From the NCBI GenBank assembly GCA_022647615.1, contig JALCKZ010000001.1, forward strand, positions 360,178-424,177: a DNA stretch of 64,000 nucleotides. The letters run 5' to 3'. This DNA is from Bacteroidales bacterium (GTDB taxonomy: Bacteria > Bacteroidota > Bacteroidia > Bacteroidales > UBA932). The number at the start of each line of letters is the position of its first letter. Positions within the stretch are counted from its first letter, which is position 1. Positions 8,432 through 17,574 of the stretch are shown piece by piece. A program made the translations under genes and the position numbers. Under the pieces are notes generated by a model that saw only the letters and a program-made list of their open reading frames with translations, was not told the origin of the DNA and did not search any database.

Positions 8432-8986
8432 TTAAAACTGGCACCAATTTATTCTGTCCTTGATGATTTTAGCGCGCGGAAAACGCCCGCTGATTTCATA
8501 ATATAACTTTAGCGCATCAGTCTTTGTCCTGTAATCTCCAACAGTGACTTTAAAGAAAGGATTTGCATAGCTTCTATAAATTCCAAGCCCCGGATAAGAG
8601 TCCTTAAACTGAGATGCAATTGATTCTGATTCTCCCCTGGCACTCTGCGCATTGCTGCTAAAAACAATTATTCTGTACCCGGTCTTTGCCCTGTCGGGAT
8701 TAGACTTAACATAACTCTCAAAAGCCGCCTTAACAGAGGCATCCTGGTGCAAAACTACCACTCCGCCAGCAACAGCTTCCCCATTGCCTCCGGTCTCAAT
8801 GCTCCTGCCGGAACCAAAAGATGAATTTCTCTTTAGCAAATCAAAAACGGAAACACCTACAAGAGATGAATCTACAGGTGAAACAACGGCAGCAGAATCG
8901 GCAGTCATATAATCATTGTTATATCCCTGAGCTACAGCATTTAATGACAACAGGCAAATCAACGCCAAAAAGATAAATCTTTTCAT
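8432..8986 (-). CDS. SPOR-domain exported protein
   Basis: 184 residues with a clear signal peptide (MKRFIFLALICLLSLNAVAQ, cut after VAQ). The C-terminal half (residues about 100-180: GYRIIVFSSNAQSARGESESIASQF, FKVTVGDYRTKTDALKLYYEI) is a SPOR domain, which binds denuded peptidoglycan at division sites. The middle is low-complexity. It is convergent with glsB and lies 11 bases downstream of the LEA14-like gene on the same strand. One 9-mer copy lies inside (8691-8699). Confidence 0.82.
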   Translation of the reverse strand: MKRFIFLALICLLSLNAVAQGYNNDYMTADSAAVVSPVDSSLVGVSVFDLLKRNSSFGSGRSIETGGNGEAVAGGVVVLHQDASVKAAFESYVKSNPDRAKTGYRIIVFSSNAQSARGESESIASQFKDSYPGLGIYRSYANPFFKVTVGDYRTKTDALKLYYEISGRFPRAKIIKDRINWCQF

Positions 8987-8997
8987 AATACATCTAT

Positions 8998-9483
8998 TTA
9001 ATTTGAGCGCACCTTAACCCTCTCCAGCACTTTATCCAGCGGAACATTTTTGCGCACAAAAGGAATTCTCAATCCGCCCTTTCTCACAATAGCGTGCACG
9101 TCCATCATAAAATCCTTTTTATTCCAGCTCTTTACATTAAGCCCCATGGCCAGCACAGACAGCGGATCATCCAAATTAATCTCTATTGTAAGAGGAATCC
9201 TGGTCTTAAGGCGCGGCTGTATGGCAACCGGGTCCACTAAATTATAGTGGGCAAATTTTACACCATCCTTGTAAAGCAAACCATCTATATCCGTAACATT
9301 AAACGTGCCGCCGGTAGGATTATCCACATAAGCGGCCAGATTAATTTGGGCGCAGGTTGCAGATTTAAGCTTAAAGCCCGTAATTGAAATATCTTCCAGT
9401 ACAATTTTCCTATAATCTGCGCAACCGGAGACAATTAATGCAATTGCCGCAACGCAAAACACTATTTTTAATAACTTCTTCAT
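8998..9483 (-). CDS. LEA14-like (WHy domain) lipoprotein
   Basis: The start is taken at ATG 9483 (MKKLLKIVFCVAAIALIVSGC), which gives a standard lipobox IVSGC and 161 residues. A frame reaching 9522 would run into the miaB promoter. The body (INLAAYVDNPTGGTFNVTDIDGLLYKDG, IPLTIEINLDDPL) fits the late-embryogenesis-abundant LEA_2/WHy beta-sandwich fold common as small lipoproteins in Bacteroidetes. Function unknown. It is divergent from miaB with 41 bases between start codons. Confidence 0.72.
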   Translation of the reverse strand: MKKLLKIVFCVAAIALIVSGCADYRKIVLEDISITGFKLKSATCAQINLAAYVDNPTGGTFNVTDIDGLLYKDGVKFAHYNLVDPVAIQPRLKTRIPLTIEINLDDPLSVLAMGLNVKSWNKKDFMMDVHAIVRKGGLRIPFVRKNVPLDKVLERVKVRSN

Positions 9484-9489
9484 TATCCG

Positions 9490-9512
9490 CAAAGTTAAAA
9501 AACTTATCTTTG
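9490..9512. promoter_or_regulatory. Divergent -7 boxes for the LEA14-like gene and miaB
   Basis: TAACTTTG on the minus strand (9490-9497) and TATCTTTG on the plus strand (9505-9512) are both exact TAnnTTTG matches, back to back within 23 bases. Each lies close to its start codon, so both transcripts are nearly leaderless. Confidence 0.5.
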
Positions 9513-9524
9513 CAAGGAACAATT

Positions 9525-11075
9525 ATGAATATCTATTTAGAAACATACGGGTGCCAGATGAACGTCAGCGACAGCGAGGTTGCTATCTCTATTTTGCATG
9601 GTGCGGGATATGAGCAGTGCAAGGAAATTGCCGACGCAGATGTGATTCTTGTAAATACTTGTTCTGTAAGAGATAACGCAGAGCAGAGGGTGCTGGGAAG
9701 ATTGGACGTTTTTTTACAGGAAAAGAAGAAAAGGAAACAAAAAGCTAAAAGTCTTAAAGGTCCCGACAGCTTTACCCCTCAGGGTCCTATTGTCGGCGTC
9801 CTTGGCTGCATGGCGCAGAGAGTAAAAGAGAAATTGCTGGAAAATCCTGCAGTTGACTTTGTTGCAGGGCCTGATGCCTACAGGAATCTTCCAGGGATAA
9901 TAAATACAATTATTAAAACCGGAGAAAAAATTTCCGCAACAAACCTATCGCCTGAGGAGACTTATGCAGACATAAACCCCGTAAGAACTGACACAAACGG
10001 AGTAAGCGCATTCATCTCTATAACAAGAGGATGCAACAATATGTGTTCTTATTGCATTGTTCCGTTTACGCGCGGCAGAGAGAGAAGCAGAGACCCCAAA
10101 AGTATTGTACATGAAGCTGAAGAGCTTATAAAGCAGGGTTATAAAGAGATTACTCTTTTAGGGCAGAATGTAGATTCTTATCTATGGTCAAACCCGGATG
10201 ACCCTACGGATACTACAAATTTTTATCAGCTGCTGGAACTGGTTGCGCTGCTAGATCCGAAGTTGCGCGTACGCTTCCAAACCAATCATCCTAAGGATAT
10301 TAGAAAGGGTCTGCTTTATACAATGGCAATGTATCCAAACATCTGCAACCACATTCATCTGCCCGTCCAAAGCGGAAGCAATGTTATGCTGCAAAAGATG
10401 AACAGGAAATACACCAGGGAGGATTATTTGCAAAAGATTGCGGACATAAGAGAGATTCTTCCTGACTGCGCAATCACGACAGATGTAATAGCAGGATTCT
10501 GCTCAGAAACAGAGGAAGATCACAAACAAACGCTCTCCTTGATTAAAGAGGTTGGCTTTGACGGAGCATTCATGTTTCAATACTCCCAAAGGCCTAATAC
10601 ACTGGCTGCAAAGAAGTTTAAAGATGATGTCCCTGTTGCTGAAAAGACAAGGAGGCTAAATGAAATTATAGAACTCCAGAGTTCGCTCTCTCTGGAATCA
10701 AACAAAAAAAATGTTGGGGAAGTGTTTGAGGTCTTGGTGGAGGGATTCTCCAAACGTTCTGATAAACAGATGACAGGACGTACGCAGCAAAACAAGATGT
10801 GTGTCTTTGATGTACCTCAGCCTGCGGCCAGCAGCAAAAAAGGAACCGCAGCAAGCATCAACCCCGGGGATTACGTAGATGTAAAAATCACAAGCTGCAC
10901 AAGCGCCACTCTAATTGGGGAAATGGTGCAAAAACCTAAAAAACAACATATAGCAGAGACTGTTTATGATGATATTTTGGAGATAAGAGATTCCTTGAGA
11001 GAACTTAGAGAAAAGTTTGAGAAGGATTTTCTGGAGAGCAAAAAAGAGAACAAAAAGAAACAGGATAAAAAATAG
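9525..11075 (+). CDS. miaB: tRNA-2-methylthio-N6-dimethylallyladenosine synthase
   Basis: The start is ATG 9525 (MNIYLETYGCQMN), 516 residues. It is a radical-SAM methylthiotransferase that adds the 2-methylthio group to i6A37 of tRNA. The N-terminal cluster Cys residues are in YGCQMN, NTCSVRDNAEQR and VLGCMAQR; the radical-SAM CxxxCxxC is in RGCNNMCSYCIVP. A TRAM domain follows. The protein is longer than usual (about 440-460): an extra basic stretch with a CTGTCGGGA-family site sits between the second and third Cys, and a Lys/Glu-rich coiled tail of about 45 residues ends it. Confidence 0.93.
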   Translation: MNIYLETYGCQMNVSDSEVAISILHGAGYEQCKEIADADVILVNTCSVRDNAEQRVLGRLDVFLQEKKKRKQKAKSLKGPDSFTPQGPIVGVLGCMAQRVKEKLLENPAVDFVAGPDAYRNLPGIINTIIKTGEKISATNLSPEETYADINPVRTDTNGVSAFISITRGCNNMCSYCIVPFTRGRERSRDPKSIVHEAEELIKQGYKEITLLGQNVDSYLWSNPDDPTDTTNFYQLLELVALLDPKLRVRFQTNHPKDIRKGLLYTMAMYPNICNHIHLPVQSGSNVMLQKMNRKYTREDYLQKIADIREILPDCAITTDVIAGFCSETEEDHKQTLSLIKEVGFDGAFMFQYSQRPNTLAAKKFKDDVPVAEKTRRLNEIIELQSSLSLESNKKNVGEVFEVLVEGFSKRSDKQMTGRTQQNKMCVFDVPQPAASSKKGTAASINPGDYVDVKITSCTSATLIGEMVQKPKKQHIAETVYDDILEIRDSLRELREKFEKDFLESKKENKKKQDKK

Positions 11076-11107
11076 AGAAACCAAACACTAAATAGAAGGA
11101 AAAATAG

Positions 11108-11115
11108 AAAGGAGG
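11108..11115 (+). promoter_or_regulatory. Unusually strong Shine-Dalgarno site
   Basis: AAAGGAGG lies 8 bases before the ATG of the OsmC gene. Most genes in this window, as in Bacteroidetes generally, have no recognisable Shine-Dalgarno, so this near-perfect one stands out. It also settles the start codon. Confidence 0.7.
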
Positions 11116-11123
11116 ATTTATAT

Positions 11124-11531
11124 ATGACTAAAATGAAAACTGTATATAAGGGTAACCTAAGAAGTGAAGTCACCCATGAACTATCGGGAGCCAAAATATT
11201 TACAGACGCCCCTCTGGACAACCACGGCAAAGGGGAGAGTTTTTCCCCTACTGATTTGCTGGCCAGTGCATTAGGATGCTGCATGCTCACCATTATGGGC
11301 ATTTCCGCACAGAGCTACGGCTTTAACATAGACGGTACGACCATTGAGACTGAGAAGATTATGGGAACGGCACCTAGACGCGTTGTCGAACTCAAATTAA
11401 ATATCACGTTTCCAAAAGGGAATAATTATACAGACCAGCAGAAGCGTCTAATTGAATCTGCGGCAAGAACTTGCCCCGTTGCAAACAGCATAAACCCGGA
11501 GATTAAAAAGAGCATAACATTTAATTATTAG
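11124..11531 (+). CDS. OsmC family peroxiredoxin-like protein
   Basis: 135 residues. The two family cysteines are in SALGCCMLTIMG (about residue 52) and ARTCPVANSI (about residue 117); in OsmC/Ohr proteins this pair reduces organic hydroperoxides. The subfamily (OsmC, Ohr or YhfA) cannot be fixed by eye. It is a cytosolic homodimer in known cases. It follows miaB by 48 bases and ends before a strong terminator at 11570. Confidence 0.83.
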   Translation: MTKMKTVYKGNLRSEVTHELSGAKIFTDAPLDNHGKGESFSPTDLLASALGCCMLTIMGISAQSYGFNIDGTTIETEKIMGTAPRRVVELKLNITFPKGNNYTDQQKRLIESAARTCPVANSINPEIKKSITFNY

Positions 11532-11569
11532 CCAATTACGGACTAAATAATAAAAAGTGAGATTTTAAA

Positions 11570-11603
11570 AAAGGGAGGTTTGAAAAATCCTCCCTTTTTT
11601 TAT
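11570..11603 (+). terminator. Rho-independent terminator after the OsmC gene
   Basis: AAAGGGAGG (11570-11578), 10-base loop, CCTCCCTTT (11589-11597), then a T run. The loop holds the TTTG that serves as -33 element of the next promoter, so terminator and promoter share the same bases. Confidence 0.85.
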
Positions 11604-11611
11604 TACCTTTG
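11579..11611 (+). promoter_or_regulatory. Promoter of tRNA-Leu
   Basis: TTTG at 11579-11582, a spacer of 21, and TACCTTTG at 11604-11611 form a good Bacteroidetes promoter. It is nested in the terminator of the gene upstream and points at tRNA-Leu at 11650. Confidence 0.65.
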
Positions 11612-11649
11612 CACCCTGTTTGAGACGTCCGTGCTCCGCACGGTTAAAT

Positions 11650-11736
11650 GCCCAGGTGGCGGAATTGGTAGACGCGCTGGTCTCAAACACCAGTGGAGTT
11701 AAATCTGTGCCGGTTCGACCCCGGCCCTGGGTACCA
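11650..11736 (+). tRNA. tRNA-Leu (anticodon CAA), CCA encoded
   Basis: Acceptor GCCCAGG pairs with CCTGGGT (G-U at position 1). The anticodon arm CTGGT-CTCAAAC-ACCAG gives CAA, reading UUG. A long variable arm follows, as expected for Leu, and the T-arm GCCGG-TTCGACC-CCGGC is perfect. The discriminator A at 11733 is followed by a genomic CCA (11734-11736), which tRNA-Glu lacks. Confidence 0.94.
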
Positions 11737-11742
11737 CAGAAA

Positions 11743-11780
11743 AACCCTTATAATCAAACGATTATAAGGGTTAATTTTTT
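11743..11780. terminator. Bidirectional terminator, tRNA-Leu / sensor kinase
   Basis: AACCCTTATAATC (11743-11755), loop AAAC, GATTATAAGGGTT (11760-11772), a perfect 13-base-pair stem. T runs follow it in both directions (AATTTTTT on plus, TTTTTC on minus), so it can end tRNA-Leu and the convergent kinase gene. Confidence 0.85.
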
Positions 11781-11800
11781 ATATAATAAGTTTTATATCC

Positions 11801-14170
11801 TTATTGTTTAGGCAAAATGAACCAGAACGTAGAGCCCTTGCCAACCTCCGAATCCACACCCATCTGGCCGTTGTAGTGTTTTACAATCTGCATGCAGATG
11901 GAAAGTCCTAAGCCTGTACCTTCCACATAGTTATCCAGCTTTACAAATCTGTCAAATATCTTTTGCTTCTGGTCATCAGGAATTCCCCTTCCGGTATCCT
12001 CAACAAAACAGCGGACGTCTTTTTCTCTCTCCGTAAAGCCAATTTTAATATGTCCCTGGTTAGTAAATTTAACAGCATTAACCATCAGATTTGTAAATAG
12101 TTCCCTCAACCGTGCAGGATCAGAAATCATCTTGCAGGTCTCCTTTGGAATATCCAGCTGCAGCTCAATATTTTTATCTACAAACCTTCCCGTCTTAGCT
12201 TTAGCATCCAAAGAAAATTCTCCGTAGAAAGCAGAAACAAGCTCATTCAAATCCACATCCTCGCTAACAAAATCCAGCGTGCCGGCCTCTATCTTGGAAA
12301 GACTTAAAATATCATTTACTAGATTAAGAAGCTGCTTTGTATTGGATTGAATAATGCTTTTGTACATCTTCTTGTCATCAGGCGTAATATCCTCATCCAT
12401 CAGCAATTCCGCAAAGCCGTTGATGGCATTCAAAGGAGTTCTGATTTCATGGCTGACATTTGCAATAAACTGGCTCTTCATCTTATCAGCGGACTCGGCA
12501 GCAGACTTTGCAAGCCTAAGTTCTGCCGTTTGCGCCTCTCTTTCAGTTACATCCTCTACTCTAATAACAGTACCAAGATATTCTTTGCTGTCGGGATTAT
12601 AAATAGAGTTGTAATACATCTGATAAGTGCGGGCCTCTTTGTGTATTATCTCCCTGGAAGTGTGCGAACCGTCAAAAGAGTGAGTTAAAATTGGACAATT
12701 GGTATCACACTTAATATTCCTCTTTTTCAAATCATAACATTTGGTTCCTATCCGCCATTCCGCAAAATCCTCCATTCCCTTTATTGTGCTGCAATTCTCC
12801 CAAATTATATTATGATCTATATCAATAAAAATCAGACCCTCACCTATGTTATCCAAAATCAGCTTGTTATCTCTGTGAGAAACTTGCAGGGAGGTATTAA
12901 GCTTCTCTGTTTTATAAAGCAAAGTAAGGATGAAAATAAATGCAATAAGAAAGACAGCAAGCGCAACTGCAATTAAATCAACCCATTTGCGATAACGCTC
13001 CGGCAAATAGTTTACCTCATTTATGAATTTTGCTCCGCTGCCAACTATTCTCTTATCCAGATTATATTTTGCAAAAGCCTGAGCATCATACTGTACCGTA
13101 TTTGGAATATGGTCAAAATAAATTCCCGGTTCTGAATAACTTCCGTTCAAAACCTTAATCAAATTTTCTGCAATGTCTCTCCCCTGATTCCTGTACTTTG
13201 GGAAACATCCTCCTAAAGCCCACTGTCCCATGCCAATAGAAGACAATGAGAAAACAGGAATTTTTTTATTTGCGGCAACCAGCGTATAAACAGCCGTCGG
13301 CAGATAATAAGATTCGTTCTTGTCCACGCGCCACGTTCCAAGCATCATGACGCTGTTACTTGGTGTTAATGAGGAAATTGCATTCTCCATCTCCAGCACG
13401 TCCTTATTTCTGCCGTCCAGCAAAATCAGGTGCAAATCACCGTGAGACTCAAAAACTTTCTTCACGTGCGCCTGCATTGCAACTCCTCCAAAAGTATTAT
13501 CGGTTACCAGCGCAAAATTTGTGGCATTAGGATAAAGCAGTTTTATCAGCTCTATATTACGCTCAATATCATAGTTATATATGACTCCCGACAGGACATT
13601 ATCCCTTTTCTTTAAGTCAGTAAGATAGATAGGGTCTGGCGCCCATGTGGCAAGGTTTGTTCCGGCTGCCGGAAGAGGAATACTGTTTGAGCTAATCATG
13701 GAGCAGACAATAGGCACTCTCTTTATCTTGTCACTAGTTTGAGACAAATATGTTGCCCACGCCTCCTGTCCAAGAAGCACAACAGCAGACACGGCTAAAT
13801 TACCATCCGCACCTGTATACTTATTTAGAATTCTGTCAAATCTCTTCTGATATTCAAACACCTCACCAAAGTTTTTGCAGTTCATGTTCTCTATAACAAG
13901 AGGGTTCTTAATCTTGAGAGAATCAATGATTTGCTTACAAGTTAAAAGCGTGTTTGTAACGGAGCTTGTCTCCGGATTATAAGAAGAAATAATTAAAACA
14001 GGCAGATTGCTATTTGCTACGTGGTCATTACCATAAGCTGGTTCATCTTTGGAGTTTGCATCCGTAGCTGTGCTCTGCGCAGCCGCTGTAAAAGAGAAGA
14101 ATAAAAATAGAGCAAGAAGCACGGAAAATAATCCCGATAGCCTCTTGCCGTATTTTATTCTTAATCTCAT
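11801..14170 (-). CDS. Sensor histidine kinase with periplasmic substrate-binding-like domain
   Basis: 789 residues. A signal peptide or anchor (residues about 12-32) leads to a large periplasmic region resembling ABC-type sugar/substrate-binding domains (LPVLIISSYNPETSSV, VVLLGQEAW, MLGTWRVDKN), then one membrane segment near 395-420, a PAS domain (about 435-545), HisKA with the phospho-accepting His near 564 (NVSHEIRTPLN), and HATPase_c with DTGRGIP and GTGLGLS. It is an inner-membrane two-component sensor. No receiver domain or response-regulator gene lies beside it, so it looks orphan. The ligand is unknown. Confidence 0.88.
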   Translation of the reverse strand: MRLRIKYGKRLSGLFSVLLALFLFFSFTAAAQSTATDANSKDEPAYGNDHVANSNLPVLIISSYNPETSSVTNTLLTCKQIIDSLKIKNPLVIENMNCKNFGEVFEYQKRFDRILNKYTGADGNLAVSAVVLLGQEAWATYLSQTSDKIKRVPIVCSMISSNSIPLPAAGTNLATWAPDPIYLTDLKKRDNVLSGVIYNYDIERNIELIKLLYPNATNFALVTDNTFGGVAMQAHVKKVFESHGDLHLILLDGRNKDVLEMENAISSLTPSNSVMMLGTWRVDKNESYYLPTAVYTLVAANKKIPVFSLSSIGMGQWALGGCFPKYRNQGRDIAENLIKVLNGSYSEPGIYFDHIPNTVQYDAQAFAKYNLDKRIVGSGAKFINEVNYLPERYRKWVDLIAVALAVFLIAFIFILTLLYKTEKLNTSLQVSHRDNKLILDNIGEGLIFIDIDHNIIWENCSTIKGMEDFAEWRIGTKCYDLKKRNIKCDTNCPILTHSFDGSHTSREIIHKEARTYQMYYNSIYNPDSKEYLGTVIRVEDVTEREAQTAELRLAKSAAESADKMKSQFIANVSHEIRTPLNAINGFAELLMDEDITPDDKKMYKSIIQSNTKQLLNLVNDILSLSKIEAGTLDFVSEDVDLNELVSAFYGEFSLDAKAKTGRFVDKNIELQLDIPKETCKMISDPARLRELFTNLMVNAVKFTNQGHIKIGFTEREKDVRCFVEDTGRGIPDDQKQKIFDRFVKLDNYVEGTGLGLSICMQIVKHYNGQMGVDSEVGKGSTFWFILPKQ

Positions 14171-14209
14171 TTTAACGTGTGATATTTACTGACAGAAAAA
14201 AATATTTTT

Positions 14210-15610
14210 CTATTTATTATTATCCTTCATCTCTCTCTCCACATCCTTCACTGTTATTGGCAACCTCTTGGCACCCAGAAGTCTGCAACCATCGGGAGTA
14301 ATAAGAACATCATCCTCAAGACGAATTCCGCCAAAGTGATAATAATCTTTTAGCTTGGAGAAATTAATGAAACTGGCATTTATTTTTTCTTTCTTCCATT
14401 TCTCTATAAGGGCAGGAATAAAATAAATTCCCGGCTCATCAGTTACAACGTTTCCAGGTACAAGTTTGCGGGCCATTCTCAATGACGCAAGACCAAACTG
14501 TTTGTTGCGTTTTGCAGCGCTGCCGTAACCTACATAATCCTCTCCCAAATCCTCCATATCATGAACATCAAGACCCATGTTATGACCAAGTCCGTGAGGC
14601 ATGAACAATGCAGGAGCACCATTTGCAACAGCCTCATCTACATCACCTTTCATAAGTCCAAGTTCCTTAAGCCTCTCTGCAAATAATCTGTAAACTGCCA
14701 GATGAACATCCAAATATGCAACGCCCGGCTTTGAAAGTTTAAATGCTAAATTATTTGCATCTGATACTATGTTGTAAATCTCTTTTTGCTGCTGAGTGAA
14801 TTTTCCGCTGCTTGGAATTGTACGGGTATTGTCTGAGCAATAATTCATATTATTCTCAGCACCGGCATCAATCACAATTAATCTGTCTTTTGTAAGTATT
14901 TGATTGTGAAGGTGGTTATGCAGCGTCTCTCCATTTTGGGAAAGAATTGTAGGGAAAGAGACCTTGCTTCCATGCTGCATTGCAATTCCATCCATAAGTC
15001 CGGCAAGCTCCTGCTCAAGCATTCCAAGTTTTGCAAGTTTCATTGCTGTAAAATGCATAGCATAACCTATGTTGCAAGCCTTGTCAATTTCCTCAATCTC
15101 ATACTTGTCCTTTACAATTCTCTGAGCTACAATGGCTTTAATAAGAGTCACAGATGCCTTTTTCTTAAGAGAATCTATCGGGAGTCCAAGAAGAGAATTA
15201 AGCAAAATCATATTATGATATCTGTAAGGAGGCGTAAAGTGAATCTCTTTCTTTGCCTTCTTTGCAGCAGTCAAATATTTTTGCAAATCTGCATATTTTC
15301 TTGATTTTTTGACACCTACGCTTGCCGCCTTATCTGCAATTGAAGCCTGAGGTCCCATCCAAATAATATCATCTATGGAAACATCATTCCCAAAAATAAT
15401 CTCCTCTCCGGTCTCCGCATCAATTACGGCAGCCAAATCAGGGTCATTCAACCCAAAGAAATACAGGAAGTTACTATCCTGCCTAAAAGTATAACAATTA
15501 TCAGGATAATTTGACGGAGCATCACTGTTACCAAGAATTAAAATGATGCCCTTTGCAACATCCTTTGCAAGTCTTTGACGTCTTGCTGCGTATACTGCCT
15601 TTGTAAACAT
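14210..15610 (-). CDS. pepP: Xaa-Pro aminopeptidase (aminopeptidase P, M24B)
   Basis: 466 residues. An AMP_N domain (residues about 1-140) precedes a pita-bread M24 domain. The five metal ligands are visible: Asp in IDAGAENN and CSDNTRT, His in HGLGHNMGLDVHD, Glu in TDEPGIYF and in GIRLEDDVLI. The family removes N-terminal residues preceding proline, in the cytosol. It is transcribed from a TATATTTG box at 15674 that abuts the susCD terminator. Confidence 0.92.
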   Translation of the reverse strand: MFTKAVYAARRQRLAKDVAKGIILILGNSDAPSNYPDNCYTFRQDSNFLYFFGLNDPDLAAVIDAETGEEIIFGNDVSIDDIIWMGPQASIADKAASVGVKKSRKYADLQKYLTAAKKAKKEIHFTPPYRYHNMILLNSLLGLPIDSLKKKASVTLIKAIVAQRIVKDKYEIEEIDKACNIGYAMHFTAMKLAKLGMLEQELAGLMDGIAMQHGSKVSFPTILSQNGETLHNHLHNQILTKDRLIVIDAGAENNMNYCSDNTRTIPSSGKFTQQQKEIYNIVSDANNLAFKLSKPGVAYLDVHLAVYRLFAERLKELGLMKGDVDEAVANGAPALFMPHGLGHNMGLDVHDMEDLGEDYVGYGSAAKRNKQFGLASLRMARKLVPGNVVTDEPGIYFIPALIEKWKKEKINASFINFSKLKDYYHFGGIRLEDDVLITPDGCRLLGAKRLPITVKDVEREMKDNNK

Positions 15611-15644
15611 AATATTGTAATTTTAAAAATTGTCTAATTTTAGG

Positions 15645-15653
15645 TCCCGACAG
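15645..15653 (-). repeat. Intergenic copy of the CTGTCGGGA 9-mer
   Basis: An exact copy, in the leader of the aminopeptidase P gene. One of 23 exact copies in the window; the full list is in the findings. Confidence 0.8.
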
Positions 15654-15673
15654 ATTTCTCCGCCAGATAACTA

Positions 15674-15681
15674 CAAATATA
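15674..15681 (-). promoter_or_regulatory. -7 box for pepP
   Basis: TATATTTG on the minus strand, directly after the T run of the susCD terminator, 64 bases before the pepP ATG. Confidence 0.5.
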
Positions 15682-15712
15682 ACAAAAAAAAGGGACAGCT
15701 GTTGCTGTCCCT
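15682..15712 (-). terminator. Terminator of the first susCD operon
   Basis: On the minus strand AGGGACAGC, loop AACA, GCTGTCCCT (15691-15712 on plus), then eight T. The stem is perfect. It ends transcription about 40 bases after the susD stop. Confidence 0.9.
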
Positions 15713-15753
15713 CTCTATAATCTATTTCAACTTAAACAGTTGAAAAATCTCTG

Positions 15754-17562
15754 CTACCAACCAGGATTCTGAGTCAAATTAGGATCCAAAACAATCTCTC
15801 CGGAAGGTATTGGCTCCAAATAATACTTATCATTCCAAGTATGTTTAACACTTGCTGTGTTATAAGAAGCTTTGTAAACCTTGGTTCCGGTTGTCCAGAA
15901 ATTCTTAGCTATTACGTTAGCCCAAGTCTTCTTCTCGGCTGTAAGTTGTGCAGCATGGTCATCAAAGTAAGTCTTCAAAGCATCCTGTCTTGCACCAAGA
16001 TAACAGTCAGGATTTATATCAAAATCAAGATAGCTACCCATCTTCCATCTCATCAAATCAGTATAGCGGAAACCATCAGCAAACAGCTCGCTTCTGCGCT
16101 CTCTTCTAAGTTCCCAAAGAAGAACGCTAACACCTGTCGTATTCTTAGGATCTGCAGTAATAGTAGTGCCGTTAACTGCAACTGCGCTTGTACCTACAAG
16201 TGTAAACCCAGGAATATTTCCGTGCTTTACACGCAAAATATTAACTGATTTGTCAAGGTCAGCTTGAGTGATAGCTGTTCCTCCAACTGTTCCAAGTTCT
16301 GCTGCTGCTTCTGCATAGTTCTCTAAAACTTCTGCATAAGTGAAGACAGGACCATCAGTATCATTGGTAGGAGCATTCCAAGTTGATAATTTCTCTTTTT
16401 CATCCTTTTTAGACCAAGGGACATATTTGCGAATCCAATAGCCGGTAGATGAAACAATACCATCTGTAAAGCCGCAACCTACAGGGCACATCAAAGTATC
16501 AACAACTGCAACCTTTAGACGAGCATCACGGTTCTGAATTGCTTTTTGTACAGTAGCGTCATCATATGTTCCCATATAAATAGGAAGACCGTCTGCATTT
16601 GCAAAGCTCTCAACCGCACTCTTGGTAATACCCCAAGAAGGAGTAGAAGAAATATCCCATCCATAAACTCCATGTCCTTTATTTACAAGACCCGCAGAAG
16701 CAGTTTCGCTGTAAATGTCATACATTATCAAGTCTGTTCTTGGTGTTTTAACAAAATCATCAGTTATATAAAGACCTGCATAATCTGTATTAATGGAATA
16801 AAGACCGCTGGCAATAACCTTGCCTGCAGCAGCTTTAGCTATTTCATAAAAATACTTAGCATTAGCTGTATTATTAGCGTGATATTTCTGCCAAGCACCC
16901 TCAAACAAAGCGGCACGTGCCAACAATGCATTAGCCACCATGCTATTTACAGTATTTTTGTCTGCCGCACTTGGAGCATAGCAACTATCAGCAGCAGCCT
17001 GCAAGTCTGCGCAAGCATTCTTCATTACTGTAACACGATCATCGCGAGCCCTTCCAAGAGCAGCTGCATCATCAATATCAATTTCTGTATCAACCCATAC
17101 AACATCTCCATAAGTCTTAACAAGTTCAAAATATTCCATACCACGGAAGAAGCGTGCAACACCTCTCCAGTGAGCCTTTGCAGCTGCTGTCATATTAGGA
17201 ACTAAAGAAATACGGTTCAACATAACATTCGCTCTACGTATATATGCATAAGGAGTGCTCCATGAACCTGAACTACTAGGAACGTTGGATGTAAACTGAT
17301 TGAATGAATCAGAATTGTAATCATCGGTAATGCCTTCACCATGGTATTGACCTCTGTTCCAACCGCTTCCGTAACTATATGAATTAAACAAACCATAAAA
17401 ACCCCAAGAAAACATCTTAATAGAAGCCTCAGATGACCAGTTTGTAGCATCTGAATTTGCATCTAGAGGTTTTTTGTCCAAATAGCTGTTGCAGCCCGTC
17501 ATGCTAAAAGCAAGGCAGACAATAGCAACTAATGCAAAAACTTTATTTTTCATAACTTTCAT
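15754..17562 (-). CDS. SusD/RagB family nutrient-binding outer-membrane lipoprotein
   Basis: 602 residues. A lipoprotein signal (VFALVAIVCLAFSMTGC, lipidated Cys about 24) is followed by NSYLDKKPLD, the usual SusD opening. The TPR-like helices (KAHWRGVARFFRGMEYFELVKTYGDV, VANALLARAALFEGAWQKYH) and the late RRERRSELFADGFRYTDLMRW motif are typical. It would cap the SusC-like transporter encoded 12 bases upstream and bind the substrate at the cell surface. No glycosidase or sensor in the window reveals the substrate. Confidence 0.93.
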   Translation of the reverse strand: MKVMKNKVFALVAIVCLAFSMTGCNSYLDKKPLDANSDATNWSSEASIKMFSWGFYGLFNSYSYGSGWNRGQYHGEGITDDYNSDSFNQFTSNVPSSSGSWSTPYAYIRRANVMLNRISLVPNMTAAAKAHWRGVARFFRGMEYFELVKTYGDVVWVDTEIDIDDAAALGRARDDRVTVMKNACADLQAAADSCYAPSAADKNTVNSMVANALLARAALFEGAWQKYHANNTANAKYFYEIAKAAAGKVIASGLYSINTDYAGLYITDDFVKTPRTDLIMYDIYSETASAGLVNKGHGVYGWDISSTPSWGITKSAVESFANADGLPIYMGTYDDATVQKAIQNRDARLKVAVVDTLMCPVGCGFTDGIVSSTGYWIRKYVPWSKKDEKEKLSTWNAPTNDTDGPVFTYAEVLENYAEAAAELGTVGGTAITQADLDKSVNILRVKHGNIPGFTLVGTSAVAVNGTTITADPKNTTGVSVLLWELRRERRSELFADGFRYTDLMRWKMGSYLDFDINPDCYLGARQDALKTYFDDHAAQLTAEKKTWANVIAKNFWTTGTKVYKASYNTASVKHTWNDKYYLEPIPSGEIVLDPNLTQNPGW

Positions 17563-17574
17563 ATTTTTCAGTAA

